The notes under the pieces: model-generated
Told to the model about the DNA's origin: nothing
Database searches by the model: none
The model's input: the letters and a program-made list of their open reading frames with translations, nothing else
Assembly: GCA_905397405.1 (NCBI GenBank)
Contig: CAJPVJ010000645.1
Span: forward strand, 1-21,922
Length of the DNA: 21,922 nucleotides
Direction of reading: 5' to 3'
Source: Oppiella nova
Taxonomy: Eukaryota > Arthropoda > Arachnida > Sarcoptiformes > Oppiidae
Shown here: positions 9,601-20,599 of the stretch, piece after piece
How positions within the stretch are numbered: the stretch's first letter is position 1
Layout of the letters: each line of letters starts with the position of its first letter
Made by a program: the position numbers and the translations under genes

Positions 9601-10187
9601 AAAATAAAGTCCGAGAGATGTTTGAATAACTTTTGCTTGAACTGTCATTAAGTGTTATCTTATGTTCAATAAGTGTTTAAAATGTCACTCATTTAAAAAA
9701 TTCAATAATGGAGTGACTTTTGAGATATCATTTTTCATATTAATTACCAATTAATTCATGGTTAAATATTTAAATTAAATAACAAATTTCTAATTAGTTT
9801 TTTCGCAAATAGTTTCAAATTAAATTAAACACAAAATTAATGACCGTTTGCCAGTAATTTGAAAATTATTAATCAAACAAATCAATTTAATGTTACACTA
9901 TTTAACTCATAAGTGATTATATATTTTTTTGTACAAATAAATTATTGTGTACTTCATTTACTATAAGCATGTATTGAGTAAAGAAATTGTTAAATTTAAA
10001 TGAACCATAAATTGTAATATAAAGAAGTGAACGAGAGATGCATAAAAGTGAACCAAAAATATATATATATTCTTAAGGATAAGAAAATATCAAAAGAAAT
10101 GTTTTGTGAATTTAGGTTTCGTGTCTCGTGTTGAGCACATAAATCACATAATGAACAACACGTATGCAAACCTTGTATTAAATAAAA
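9601..10187 (+). repeat. Tandem duplication E, copy 2 (587 bp)
   Basis: Matches copy 1 over its full length and carries an extra ~22 bp at about 10032-10053 (CGAGAGATGCATAAAAGTGAAC-type sequence) plus two extra bases of a TA run. The extra piece partly repeats flanking words (GTGAAC), so it may be a small local duplication. Confidence 0.95.
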
Positions 10188-11331
10188 TGCAACAAAAAAA
10201 AGCAGCAAATGTTATATATCTTTGCATATAATGCCTTTGAATGTATGGTATACTGACTTAGTATTAAGTATTTGGTGTTTTCATTATATTTTAAGCGTTA
10301 TATATATCTTACAAAACACAGTCATAAGATTTAAGTTTATATAATATATATTTTTGGCAACAAATAAAAGAAATGCGAAAAAGAAGATAATTTATAGAAA
10401 AAATAATTTAAGTCAAAGTATTACTGAGTTGTTGTTGTTTTCATACAATTCTTTCACACTTTCTTAAAGTGAATGAAAAAAATAAGTCTAAAGTGTTTTT
10501 AACAGAAAACTTGGGAATTGATATGAAACTAAAAAATTGAAACAAACACTGGAGAGTGGATCACAAAGTAATTTAAGACAAAGAGAGTGTCTTTAAAAAG
10601 AAATAGATTCACTGTATTTGGACTGTATTTTGACTGTAGTTTGCCATATCTTGTGAGCGCATAGAGTAAGGAGTATATGAGCTCCGGGAGACATATACTG
10701 AGCGAAAGTGTCTATAATATTAAAAACATGAAAACATTTGGCGTCTGATGCGATATATAATGCGATATTAATGCGTTGAGTGCAGATGGAGTTCCCTATG
10801 AAATGACTATTTGAGTCGCACACCTATTTTATCATCATCTATACATCAATACAGGATCAGTTGAGGTGATATCATGTGATGCCATCATCCATACCAGTGC
10901 TCTACACACTGTATATTTGCTTTACTCTATATGAGACACAAATCTGATCGAGACTTCAACGGTATATTGAAGTGAGAAATGATGAAAAATACTGATTTAT
11001 CACACGTTTAATATGTGTCCTGTCTTTGAGACAGTGATCAAGGAATGGATTTTTACAAAACAAAAAATGTTATAAAAAAGAAAAATTGCTGCCAAACAGT
11101 GCCATACAGTCACTACACTCTCCATTTGGAGTCATCCCTTAATAATCACTTGTGATTTTGACTTATTTTGTTGCCTTCACTGCACAGGACTTAATGTGTC
11201 ACACAATCTAATGCTAGACTTAAATGAGAAATGCATTGAAATTTTTCAAATTGACGACAAATTCTTTATTTTTTTGCATCCGATTCTGTGACCAAAATCT
11301 CTACTGTGTGTGAGATTCCGATTGCCCTCTC
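10188..11331. other. Spacer with one moderately complex patch
   Basis: 10600-11340 is less AT-biased than its surroundings. It contains a minus-strand open frame at 10593-10823 (76 codons, starting MCDSNSHFIGNSICTQRINI) with no recognisable domain. The repeated word ATGCGATAT occurs at about 10748-10775. The rest, to 10590, is A/T-rich. I see no RNA gene. Confidence 0.45.
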
Positions 11332-11586
11332 ATAGTATAAGCGAAGCAGAAAATTATAGTCGAAACAAATTCCTATAAGAAAATTGACTTTTCTTTATTA
11401 TTAAGTAAAGACTGCATTTTTAGTCTGTTTTTGCTTCTGATGGCCGGACCCACCAAAAAATAGTATAAGCGAAGCAGAAAATTATAGTCGAAACAAATTC
11501 CTATAAGAAAATTGACTTTTCTTTATTATTAAGTAAAGACTGCATTTTTAGTCTGTTTTTGCTTCTGATGGCCGGACCCACCAAAA
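11332..11586 (+). repeat. Exact 127-bp duplication at 128-bp period
   Basis: 11332-11458 and 11460-11586 are identical (ATAGTATAAGCGAAGC... to ...CCGGACCCACCAAAA), separated by one A. A third copy lies at 12189-12315. The unit contains foldbacks, such as GAAAA-TTGAC-TTTTC and AGACT-GCATTTTT-AGTCT. Confidence 0.95.
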
Positions 11587-12138
11587 GACTCACTCCACTA
11601 TTGTTGTATATTTTGTGACAAATGTTATACCGTCTTATATATCATGACTACGAGTGTCACAAAAACAAACTTAAGTCAAAGGGAAAGAAAAATATGAACT
11701 TTTAAAATAAGAAGAAATGACATTAAAGTCTATATAAATTCTTTTACAGATTTAGAAAGACTAAAATAAATAAAAAATGTATATAAAGTGTGACATAATA
11801 ACCAACTCTGGAGACACGAGTGGCGGAGTTGACACATGTCTTAGTATTAAACACTTGGAAAATATTATTTCAAAATCAAAGTAATTTTCTTTATATGATT
11901 TAAACTGAAAATGTTGTATAATATAATAAATGTTTTTATAATTTGGACACAAAAAATCTTATATATATATTATAATTTATGAGTTATTGGAAAATAGATA
12001 TCATTTTCAATTCAATCGATATCCCGTTGAATTGAATTCAAGAATTCTATAATAACTTCAATTGTAATAATTCCGCCACTGTTTTGAACTAACTATCATT
12101 CCATAACTGATGCTCTCTCTCTCTCTCTCTCTCTCTCT
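11460..12138 (+). repeat. Direct repeat F, copy 1 (~679 bp)
   Basis: Recurs at 12189-12874 at an offset of 729 bp. I count six substitutions before the terminal CT tract (about 99% identity). It contains a perfect 10-bp inverted repeat, TTCAATTCAA (12006-12015) with TTGAATTGAA (12027-12036), around the loop TCGATATCCCG. It ends in a CT tract at 12113-12138. Confidence 0.95.
12113..12138. repeat. (CT)n microsatellite
   Basis: Right-hand end of repeat F copy 1. The following 50 bases (TTCCACTCTCTCGACAAATG...) are the inverted-repeat arm described at 12129-12187. Confidence 0.95.
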
Positions 12139-12187
12139 TCCACTCTCTCGACAAATGAATTATTGTATTTGTATTGATATTTATGTT
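12129..12187 (+). repeat. Inverted repeat G, left arm (59 bp)
   Basis: The reverse complement of this segment is found at 13303-13361, including part of the CT/GA tract. The arms are separated by 1,115 bp, of which the first ~686 bp is repeat F copy 2. Confidence 0.92.
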
Positions 12188-12188
12188 A

Positions 12189-12840
12189 ATAGTATAAGCG
12201 AAGCAGAAAATTATAGTCGAAACAAATTCCTATAAGAAAATTGACTTTTCTTTATTATTAAGTAAAGACTGCATTTTTAGTCTGTTTTTGCTTCTGATGG
12301 CCGGACCCACCAAAAAACTCACTCCACTATTGTTGTATATTTTGTGACAAATGTTATACCGTCTTATATATCATGACTACGAGTGTCACAAAAACAAACT
12401 TAATTCAAAGGGAAAGAAAAATATGAACTTTTAAAATAAGAAGAAATGGCATTAAAGTCTATATAAATTCTTTTACAGATTTAGAAAGACTAAAATAAAT
12501 AAAAAATGTATATAAAGTGTGACATAATAACCAACTCTGGAGACAAGAGTGGCGGAGTTGACACATGTCTTAGTATTAAACACTTGGAAAATATTATTTC
12601 AAAATCAAAGTAATTTTCTTTATATGATTTAAACTGAAAATGTTATATAATATAATAAATGTTTTTATAATTTGGACACAAAAAATCTTATATATATATT
12701 ATAATTTATGAGTTATTGGAAAATAGATATCATTTTCAATTCAATAGATATCCCGTTGAATTGAATTCAAGAATTCTATAATAACTTCAATTGTAATAAT
12801 TCCGCCACTGTTTTGAACTAACTATCATTCCATAACTGAT

Positions 12841-12874
<34 letters not shown>
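12189..12874 (+). repeat. Direct repeat F, copy 2 (~686 bp)
   Basis: Second copy of 11460-12138, ending in a longer CT tract (12842-12874). The 10-bp hairpin arms recur at 12735-12744 and 12756-12765 with one loop change. Beyond the CT tract the copies have unrelated sequence, so divergence starts within the microsatellite. Confidence 0.95.
12842..12874. repeat. (CT)n microsatellite
   Basis: Right-hand end of repeat F copy 2. The minus-strand frame across it (12787-12987) is a translated RE-dipeptide run and not a gene. Confidence 0.95.
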
Positions 12875-12878
<4 letters not shown>

Positions 12879-13302
12879 GCTCATCCTTTACAATGAAAGC
12901 CAAACCGGGATTTATTGTTAAAGTTTTTTCTTCATTTTCGTTCAATTCTCTCTCAAATATATAACTTTTTTGTTCACATTTGATCACACAATGGATTTTT
13001 CTTTACCAATAAAAGGCATCGTATTTATAAATATAAGTATAAAACTTAAAGAATTGTATAGAAAACAATCAGTGATTTTCTATGTGTCATAACAACTCTT
13101 AAAAGAAATATACTCTTAAGAGAAAAAAGCATAAAATACTCAACAGATGTGAACAAATGCCAAACTTTAAATTAATTGATTGACTATTGTTTGACTCAAC
13201 TTTTTTGTTAATTTTTTGCTACTTTTGTTTGATATCCTCTTTCTTGAAGACAAATGTTTGGCAATAATTTAAAGTTGGTTTAAGAAAAAGAAGTAAAAAC
13301 AG

Positions 13303-13361
13303 AACATAAATATCAATACAAATACAATAATTCATTTGTCGAGAGAGTGGAAGAGAGAGAG
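13303..13361 (-). repeat. Inverted repeat G, right arm (59 bp)
   Basis: Reverse complement of 12129-12187, running into an interrupted GA tract at 13341-13382 (GAGAGAAAGAGAG pattern). Confidence 0.92.
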
Positions 13362-13382
13362 AAAGAGAGAGAGAAAGAGAGC

Positions 13383-16033
13383 AAAGAAAACATATAATTA
13401 ATTATAGTCTCGAGTTTTACTTTCAAAAGCAATTAAAAAGAAATTAGTTTAATGCTTTTTCTACTCAAATTTTTTGTGTTTAAAGTAGAGTTTAGCAAAT
13501 ATAACTCTTTAATATATAATTAGACTTCAATTTATGGCAAATAAAACATTTCGCAGTGAATTATGTGCGAAAACACAAGAATTTCTGATGGGCTCCCCAT
13601 TTATGTACTCTTTTGGTAAAATTTATGATTTAATGTGAAAGTGCAGTGAAATTGAATGAAAGAGAAATTTTATTTAATCTTTAATAATCCAATAATAATA
13701 GTCTCATTCATAGGAATACAAAGTGATATGAGTTTGATATGAGTTATTAAGTTCTGCAGCCTTTCCATCGACTCTTCTCCAAGAATATTGTCGTCCAATA
13801 TATATATATTTCACTGAATATTGTATTGAATATGAGTATAGAATATCCAATTGGGATATGTTTTGTTGGATATTATTGTGATCTTTGATAGAGAACTGCA
13901 TGAATAAAGGATGACTTGAGTGTTGAGATTGTGATTACATTTTTCTTATTCAATCACAACAACCAAAAAGTCCTATCAATCCATTTCAGTATGGATTTCA
14001 CTGTCAATACTACAGATATTGTTACACAGAATTATCGCTCAAATAGTAATCAATTTGTTATTTTTCAATGGATATTGACTTTTATATCAATTATTTGGTC
14101 AAATAATATTGACTTTCTGTCGACAAAAAATTGATGACTTTTTATTATAAAACATCACTGTATATAATATATTATTAAAACTTCTTAATGTAATGTTTAT
14201 AGATTTTGATAATAAAAAACTTTGAAACTCAAACAGTTTTTGAATTCACTATAAGCACAATATTGTCGTGAAAATATATTTTATTAAAAAACTAGCGGTT
14301 AAAATGATTGATATATATACAGTATATATATATATATATTATATATACAGTATATTCTCGTATCCAAAATGTGATGTGAGGTTGAAGTGTAACATAAGTT
14401 GTGTTTTTATATATGATATGATAAAAAGTTTTTCGGTTGAGAACAAGATTGATATGGGTTTCTGTATAGTTGTCGGTGATGTCCAGGTCTGGCAAATGAG
14501 TCCGACAATTGGTATATATATGGATGTGTCAACTGCTTGAGTGGCTACAGATGTTGCCCTAAAATATAGGCATCGAATGAAATGAGAAAAAAGTAGTGAA
14601 ATATAGTGAAGTTATCGGTCGACCAACAAAACTGTGAATCCAATTCAAAAACAAAGCGTAAGTGTGGGAGAAATATATTGGAGTTATATTTGAGAGCAAA
14701 AGTATTATTAAAGTCACACCAAATGTTTTAATAATAGCAAAATGGTTACAGAATATAGTCTGAGTCTGTAATTCACTTCAACAAAATATTTGATGGATAT
14801 TTTTTCACGGCTTTGACTTTATATCCACATAATATTCTCAACTTTTTATAGTTGAAAATAATTTTGTCTATAAATTAGTTGAATTCTTTGCACAAATATT
14901 GTAGTCGTTTCGTATAAATGTGAAATAAATTCTTCGTCCACTTCTTCACTATTATTATTGTTTTTATATATCAATAAATGGGTAAAAAATTGTGAAGATT
15001 TTTCAAATATTTTTCATATAATTTGTACATTTCTTGAAGGATTTTTATCTTAACATTTAGTGAAGTGATCCATTGGGAAACCATATAATATATCTCTAAG
15101 TAGTTTCACATTTCACATAATTTTTATATGAAAATACTTTTAACGGAAGAATTTCCTATTTTATGTCTAATTTTCTGTGGACTTAATATCTTAATATACA
15201 GTTATGAACAAAAATAAATGGAAAAGGTCACTTAGAACTTAATCAACATCTTAGTAAATCGTATATTTAATCTAATCTTAAAAAGTAAAGTTTAGGTTAA
15301 ATACGAAATGTAAAAACTATGCCAAACATTATGAGGCTATTTCACGTAATGTATACAAAAATAATAATTGAAACAAAATTATGAAACCAAACACATAATA
15401 CATTACTTGAGTACTAAGTACAAGTTACAGCCAACGCAAAAATATAAATATTAAGTTTATTTACATAGTTTGTAGTAATTTTAAATGTCAAATCTTAACC
15501 GTTCATCTATAATGTTATACCTTAAGAGGTGTTTAAAGTGTATCATTAATGTATAAAATATTTTCAAAAATAATAGCTTTCAAATAATTTTATGTATAAT
15601 AATTATAAGTTATGAAACAGTGATGTGTCTCAAGTAGAGTGAATTAAAATGACTTTTTAGGAGAAATATAATTACATTGTTATCTCAGAAAGAAAAAATT
15701 CAATGAAATTAAACAGTAATTGAAATCTAATTATTTGATTGCAATCGATATGAAGGCCAATAATGAAAGAGATATAAAAACAGTTTGAATTCATATGAGA
15801 AATACTTAACGTTTGGATTTACATCCCACACAAATACAAACACAAATCATCGTTATTTTGGGCTCAGGCTATGAAATATAATATTAAATTAAGTAGTATT
15901 ATTGTTTTTCATTTATGATATGTAAATATGAAAGTTCATATTACTATATAGCTATTTTGACAATTCGTGGTTTGAATGGATTAATATTTTTTGTATTTTA
16001 AAAAATTTATTGTCATTTGCGTTATGAATTGAA
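13383..16033. other. Long AT-rich spacer
   Basis: About 2.6 kb without a supported gene. 14312-14355 is an AT-dinucleotide run containing two copies of ATATACAG, which forms a hairpin-prone tract. Open frames at 13704-13901, 13916-14134 and 14268-14540 are AT-driven and overlap each other on opposite strands or include the AT run. No RNA gene or promoter is convincing. Confidence 0.6.
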
Positions 16034-16255
16034 ATGAGAAGTTGTTTTAAAAAAACTTATGTGAAGATTGATTTACAAAAAGGAAAGGCATTCAAATATT
16101 GGACAAAAAATAAAATAATAGTCTGGAAGAGAGTGGTTTGGGTCGCGTGCGAGCATAACGTCAGGTGTGGCCACCCATGCATTACCAGCGCCTATGCCTT
16201 TGAAACAATAGACACACATATCATAGAAATTGTACACAATTTCGATGTATTATGA
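16034..16255 (+). other. GC-richer island inside a 73-codon open frame
   Basis: At 16135-16205 the base composition rises sharply (GGGTCGCGTGCGAGC, GGTGTGGCCACCC). The plus frame reads ...WVACEHNVRCGHPCITSAYAFE..., with four-residue spacings of Cys and His that superficially resemble a metal-binding site. The minus strand is also open, so I do not call a gene. It could be a short exon, a decayed element or a regulatory island. Confidence 0.2.
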
Positions 16256-17420
16256 ATGAGACGAAGGATGGAAACGACACACAAATAGAGTTCATATTTA
16301 TGCCAAAACTTATAATTATAGACATTTCGAGAGTAAGCGTAAGATATTCTACAACTATAACCAACTCTACGGTACTTTCGATGAAAACATAGCGTTTTCA
16401 CAAACTTTTTAATAATTCATTTGATTTTTCATTAGTTATACGCTTTAAACAATAATAAATTGTATGTATAATTCATTTGAGTTTTCATAAATGCTTTTCA
16501 TTATTAATTAAATTTAATATTTTGTTATAATTATAGTGTAGGAAAGAAAAATACGAGAAGAGTTTTTCAATTATTTAAATTAATATTTCAATTAGTTTTA
16601 ATGGTTTCATAGATAAGAGATAAACCGTTTATAGTGTATTAATTCGCATGTTTTGTGTTTAGAGACAATGTTTGCCAGATATTGAGTATAGCAGTGGTGT
16701 ATGAGTTGATTATAATATTGAGATAATATAAAGTTAGATCACATAAGGATAGGCAGCTCTGAGACAATGGACGCAATAGACTGTACAGAGAAGGAAAGGG
16801 ATGACAAAGAGATTTTGTTTATATATCGATGACATCATTTGTATGAATGCTATGCCTATTCATTGGCACATTTGGTTTTGCGGACAAAACTCATAGAAAA
16901 CTTCACTATTTTTTGACAGATGGGAGAGAATAAGCAGAAAAGCATTCGTTTATTATGTGTTTAATTATTAATGCAGAAGATATTAGTTTGTTATGTTGTG
17001 TTGGCAGACAATACTCTTATAACACATATCATATACAATACAATATAATTGACTTTACTTTGTTTATGGTCATTGTGACCAACACTATAGCCCTGTATAG
17101 CCTGTGCTCTACTTTATGGCCAAACACTGTCTGTCCATCACATCACTCACAGCAATATAGCATACAATCAAACGAATAATCAATTCTTATTTTCTCTCAC
17201 TTTTTCCCATTTCTCTGTGAAATTCATATTTGATTTATAATAAAACAATACGTTTTTGTGTTATTTTCTGCTCCATTATAATGTATTATAAATATTAGCA
17301 CTAAATCTATCCATAAATTCTTACGTATATGTGGATTGTGTAAACCAAATGAAATATGGTTTGTGTGTTGTGTTTGTCTGAACTGTACAACTGTTAAAAT
17401 CTCTCTCCATATCCTCCCTG
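16256..17420. other. AT-rich spacer
   Basis: Mostly A/T-rich. 16740-17180 is somewhat more complex and holds a 74-codon plus frame at 16955-17179 without recognisable motifs. I find no convincing gene, RNA or repeat. Confidence 0.55.
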
Positions 17421-17443
17421 TCCTCTCTCTCTCTCTCTCTCTT
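17421..17443. repeat. (CT)n microsatellite
   Basis: About 11 CT units within a C/T-rich stretch starting near 17400. The minus frame at 17224-17451 translates it as an RE run and is therefore spurious. Confidence 0.93.
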
Positions 17444-17643
17444 TCGCTCACTTCTCTACTCTATTGTTAATTTTGCGCAAAACTTTTGGTGTAAATGTCA
17501 TTGAATTAGTCAGCGTTTGGGTGAATATTAAAGCTCTTTTTGGACCAAATTCTCCCAAAACAACGTCTGGAGAATTAAAGTGGACTTCAATTCAGACTAT
17601 AGTCTATTCATCAGCTAATGTCCATCAATAGGACTAATAATTA

Positions 17644-17646
<3 letters not shown>

Positions 17647-17683
<37 letters not shown>
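17647..17683. repeat. (GA)n microsatellite
   Basis: An uninterrupted GA tract of about 18 units, only ~200 bp from the opposite-orientation CT tract at 17421. The two could pair as inverted arms. Confidence 0.96.
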
Positions 17684-17684
<1 letters not shown>

Positions 17685-18830
17685 CCAGTAGTGTAATAGT
17701 AATAGAGTTAGTGTTTGTGCCAAAAAGGAAGTTTAGGAGTTAGAGTGAAGGCATAATGTTTTGAATTCATTCAATATTAACAACTTCTACAATATATATC
17801 TGCACTTCAGTGATGGACTCAACTCTAGTTCGCTAACATCCTATCCCTATCTCTTACTCTCCATTTGCACCGTAAGCTCAGCATCGAGTGAACAGTAGTA
17901 TCCCTGGCGTGTGAAATATTAAACATAGTATAACACACACAGCCTCTCAATAAACATAACTACAGTATACCTAACATTACGTTTGCAATGCATTCGCCTT
18001 ATATTCCCTGAACTGTTGTCTGCAGTCTATATGCACTCAACACAACACAACCGAATATTCTTTGTATACAAAACACATCATAAAAATAATAATAACATCA
18101 AAAATATCAAAACCAATAGCAGTAAGAGATACAGAAAATTGTTTTGGCACTCAAACTATAACGTAATCCAATGATAGCATCGGCACCGATATTATGCTAT
18201 TTTCATTCTATAGACAAACTACCGGTGCACTCAAATTATATTCATTTGGATGCCAGTCGGCAAAGAAAAAACTACATCCAAACATCCATTTCATCCATAC
18301 CTTTGAGGTGTTTTATGTTTGAACGGCTCGTAATCGCATTCATTGAACCTTTAAATGCTTGATAATAGTCGTCGAGATAACAAATTTACATAAAAATATC
18401 CGCATTTTAAGCCAAAACTAATTTTATTGTAATTTCTTTTCCGTTAGAGAAAATAAAACTCCCAAAAATTGGAAACAAATTATTGACTTATTTTAATATA
18501 CAAATAATAATGCATTAAATTTATAAACATATAAAGCATATAAAACAAAGGCATGAATGATTAAAAACCCCTAAAAACAACACAGAATCCCAATTGTGTA
18601 GCAAATAGTTTCCATAATTTGATTTGTGAATTGTGTTATATAATTATATTTGAAAAATGAAAAAAGTTTATTTCATAAAAAAAGGTTTTCGTATTTGATT
18701 GCTTGTGAATAAAATGCAAAAAATATTAAATAACATCTCTTGAAACGTGAGGCAAACTCGTTGTCATGTTATATACAAAAGGCATGAATAGTGAGAAAAA
18801 AGTAAATTAGAGGAACACTGAAAGTCAATA
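17684..18830. other. Spacer with two short plus-strand open frames
   Basis: Open frames of 63 codons each at 17983-18174 and 18171-18362 overlap by four bases (ATGA) in different frames. The first becomes Asn-rich and AT-driven towards its end. The second (MIASAPILCYFHSIDK...) has mixed composition but no known signature. From 18365 to 18830 the DNA is AT-rich. I do not call genes here. Confidence 0.4.
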
Positions 18831-18843
18831 TTAGAGTGGGAGG

Positions 18844-18876
18844 GGATGTACAGCACTGGGATGTACAGCACTGGGA
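18844..18876. repeat. 15-bp tandem repeat, two copies
   Basis: GGATGTACAGCACTG occurs twice head to tail (18844-18858 and 18859-18873), followed by GGA. Each unit carries AGCACTG, a word that is over-represented in the last 3 kb. Confidence 0.9.
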
Positions 18877-18966
18877 GACACAATGGAGAGCGAAAGTGAG
18901 AGCGCCTGATACACAGCACAGATAGTTTAGTCGAGAGACTGAACCCTAACGACCGGAGAGAGACTA

Positions 18967-19143
18967 CTAAATGCTTTTTGGAGAGAATATTTTTTGGTCA
19001 TATGAATAATATTGAAGTGTATTTTCAATACATTGTCCCCAAAAATATTTCAAATACACGTCAATTGTATGGAAAGTGTCGTCCAATACGGGAACCTCCC
19101 GTCGCGTCTCAACTGTTATTAAAAGTCTGTCCACAAAATGCAG

Positions 19144-19150
<7 letters not shown>
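18967..19150 (-). CDS. Candidate minus-strand exon ending in stop (speculative)
   Basis: Read on the minus strand from the edge of the CT tract, about 60 codons (ALHFVDRLLITVETRREV... to ...QKIFSPKSI) end at a TAG at 18967-18969. The composition is protein-like, and the centre (about 19075-19115) is GC-richer than the surroundings. The plus strand is open across the same span with a similarly mixed peptide, so strand is unresolved. The upstream part of the minus frame is the translated GA tract, so a natural start is not visible. I do not recognise the family. Confidence 0.18.

Positions 19151-19187
<37 letters not shown>
19146..19187. repeat. (CT)n microsatellite
   Basis: About 21 uninterrupted CT units. 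It inflates open frames on both strands (SLSL on plus, RERE on minus). Confidence 0.97.
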
Positions 19188-19190
<3 letters not shown>

Positions 19191-19205
19191 TTAACTCTCC
19201 AGTGA

Positions 19206-20580
19206 TGTGACGAATGAAATATACTTTTTCAATAATATTAATATACCGTATATTACATATACCACCGCTAATACAGCACAAACAGTAAAGTGAGAAAAAG
19301 TATTATACTTTTTAATAAAATATAGTATTATTTTTATGGATCAGTCATTCCTTAACTCTAATAAAGATAAGGAATATTCCTTTTTATGCCATTTTATGTG
19401 AATTCTAAGTAAAGAATTCTGCAGTCATTTAAGTTTTAGACGATTAATAGCTTTAAAATGCATTTAATCAGAAATAGTAAATAGTAAGTTGACTGTACAA
19501 TAATATCTCTTTATATTGAGCCCCCCTCCAGACCCTCGAGCACTGGATGTTGTTCTGACGCTTCATATCATAATATATATTATATAACACTTCAATATTC
19601 TATACACAACTAATACTAATGTATATTTTCATGAATAGTCTCTGGAAAATAATATTTGCATTCGTGTCAATACAAATGACACACCACTACCACTACCACT
19701 ACCGCCACCAGAATCTGTGATAATAAATACTGTACGCTATATATAGTGGAGAGAAACCATGGAAGTGGTGGTGGAATCACATCAAAAAAGGCAATCTCTG
19801 TGTCTCTAAGACTGAAGAGCTTAAGTCAAAAACAATTTTTATTCGTCAATAGTTTTTTGTGTCACAACACAAACCACTTTTGTGTGTATATTATTGAACA
19901 CAAGAATAAGTTATAAAGAAATATATCGTAAGAGATTTTATGATAGCCTTAGATTTTTGTTTGTTTACTTCGATAGTAATTTATTGCTGGCAATATAGCG
20001 GCTGCACCGGTAGTCAGAAACTGTTTTGAGGCTTTTTTGGTGTTTTTCAGATAAAATATTCATTCATTTTAGTGAAACAAGTCTTGTAATTATATTAACG
20101 CCAAAAAAGTAAAGACATTAATATTGATTATCTAAGCACTGGTAGTCAGACTCCATTGGAATACTTAGAGCATTCAAATAAGTAATCAAAAATGGATTAA
20201 ATCTATCAAAAACCCCGAAATTGAAAAACTAAAAATAGGATTAAAAACAAAGTAACAAATAATTTCACGTAATATTCGTATTAAATGTTTAGTTACACTC
20301 ATTCAAGTGATAATAACAAATTTTTTTGTCTTTTATTTTATTAAGTTTTTCCAGTGGTTAGCAATGCATAGAACGAAAGCCCTTATATTATTCAGTAATG
20401 AGTAGCTATTGAAGTGAAAATCATTTTAGATATAATATACTCGAGAATATACTGTACTTCTGCTATATATTGAACAGAATGTATATCTATTTCTATACAG
20501 TTAGTGAACTGTGGGGTTCTGTAGAGTGTATTGCAATTGTAGTGAAACTAATGCTGTAAAGTAGATGCAATTATTGCGGA
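19206..20580. other. Spacer with short repeats
   Basis: AT-rich apart from 19520-19555 (CCCCCCTCCAGACCCTCG) and a CCACTA-type tandem at 19683-19710. A related G-rich word (GGAAGTGGTGGTGG) at 19761-19774 could pair with it. GCACCGGTAGTCAGA (20004) and GCACTGGTAGTCAGA (20136) form a near-exact 15-bp repeat 132 bp apart. No gene is supported. Confidence 0.5.
19683..19710. repeat. (CCACTA)n short tandem
   Basis: About four degenerate hexamer units (ACCACTACCACTACC) ending in CCGCCACC. It is the only C-rich tandem in the window. Confidence 0.85.
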
Positions 20581-20599
20581 AATACAGTGTCTATATTGG

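Noticed and set aside
9397-10208. Minus-strand open frames with CCSLCDLCAQHE in both copies of the tandem duplication
   Set aside because: The frame recurs only because the duplicated DNA is almost identical there. There is no independent evidence of selection, no known domain, and it is AT-driven beyond the Cys-rich part.
3495-13361. CRISPR-like array from multiple repeats
   Set aside because: The repeats are long (100-680 bp), irregularly spaced and partly inverted, with no short regular repeat-spacer units and no cas-like genes.
14268-14540. 90-codon plus frame
   Set aside because: Its first half is a translated AT-dinucleotide run, the opposite strand is open over the same span, and there is no recognisable domain.
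17224-17451. 75-codon minus frame
   Set aside because: It includes a translated microsatellite and otherwise has low-complexity, Asn/Ile-rich composition.
18967-19281. 104-codon minus frame taken as a whole
   Set aside because: Its middle is a translated GA microsatellite (RERERE) and its N-terminal part is AT-rich. Only the C-terminal ~60 codons are kept as a weak exon candidate.
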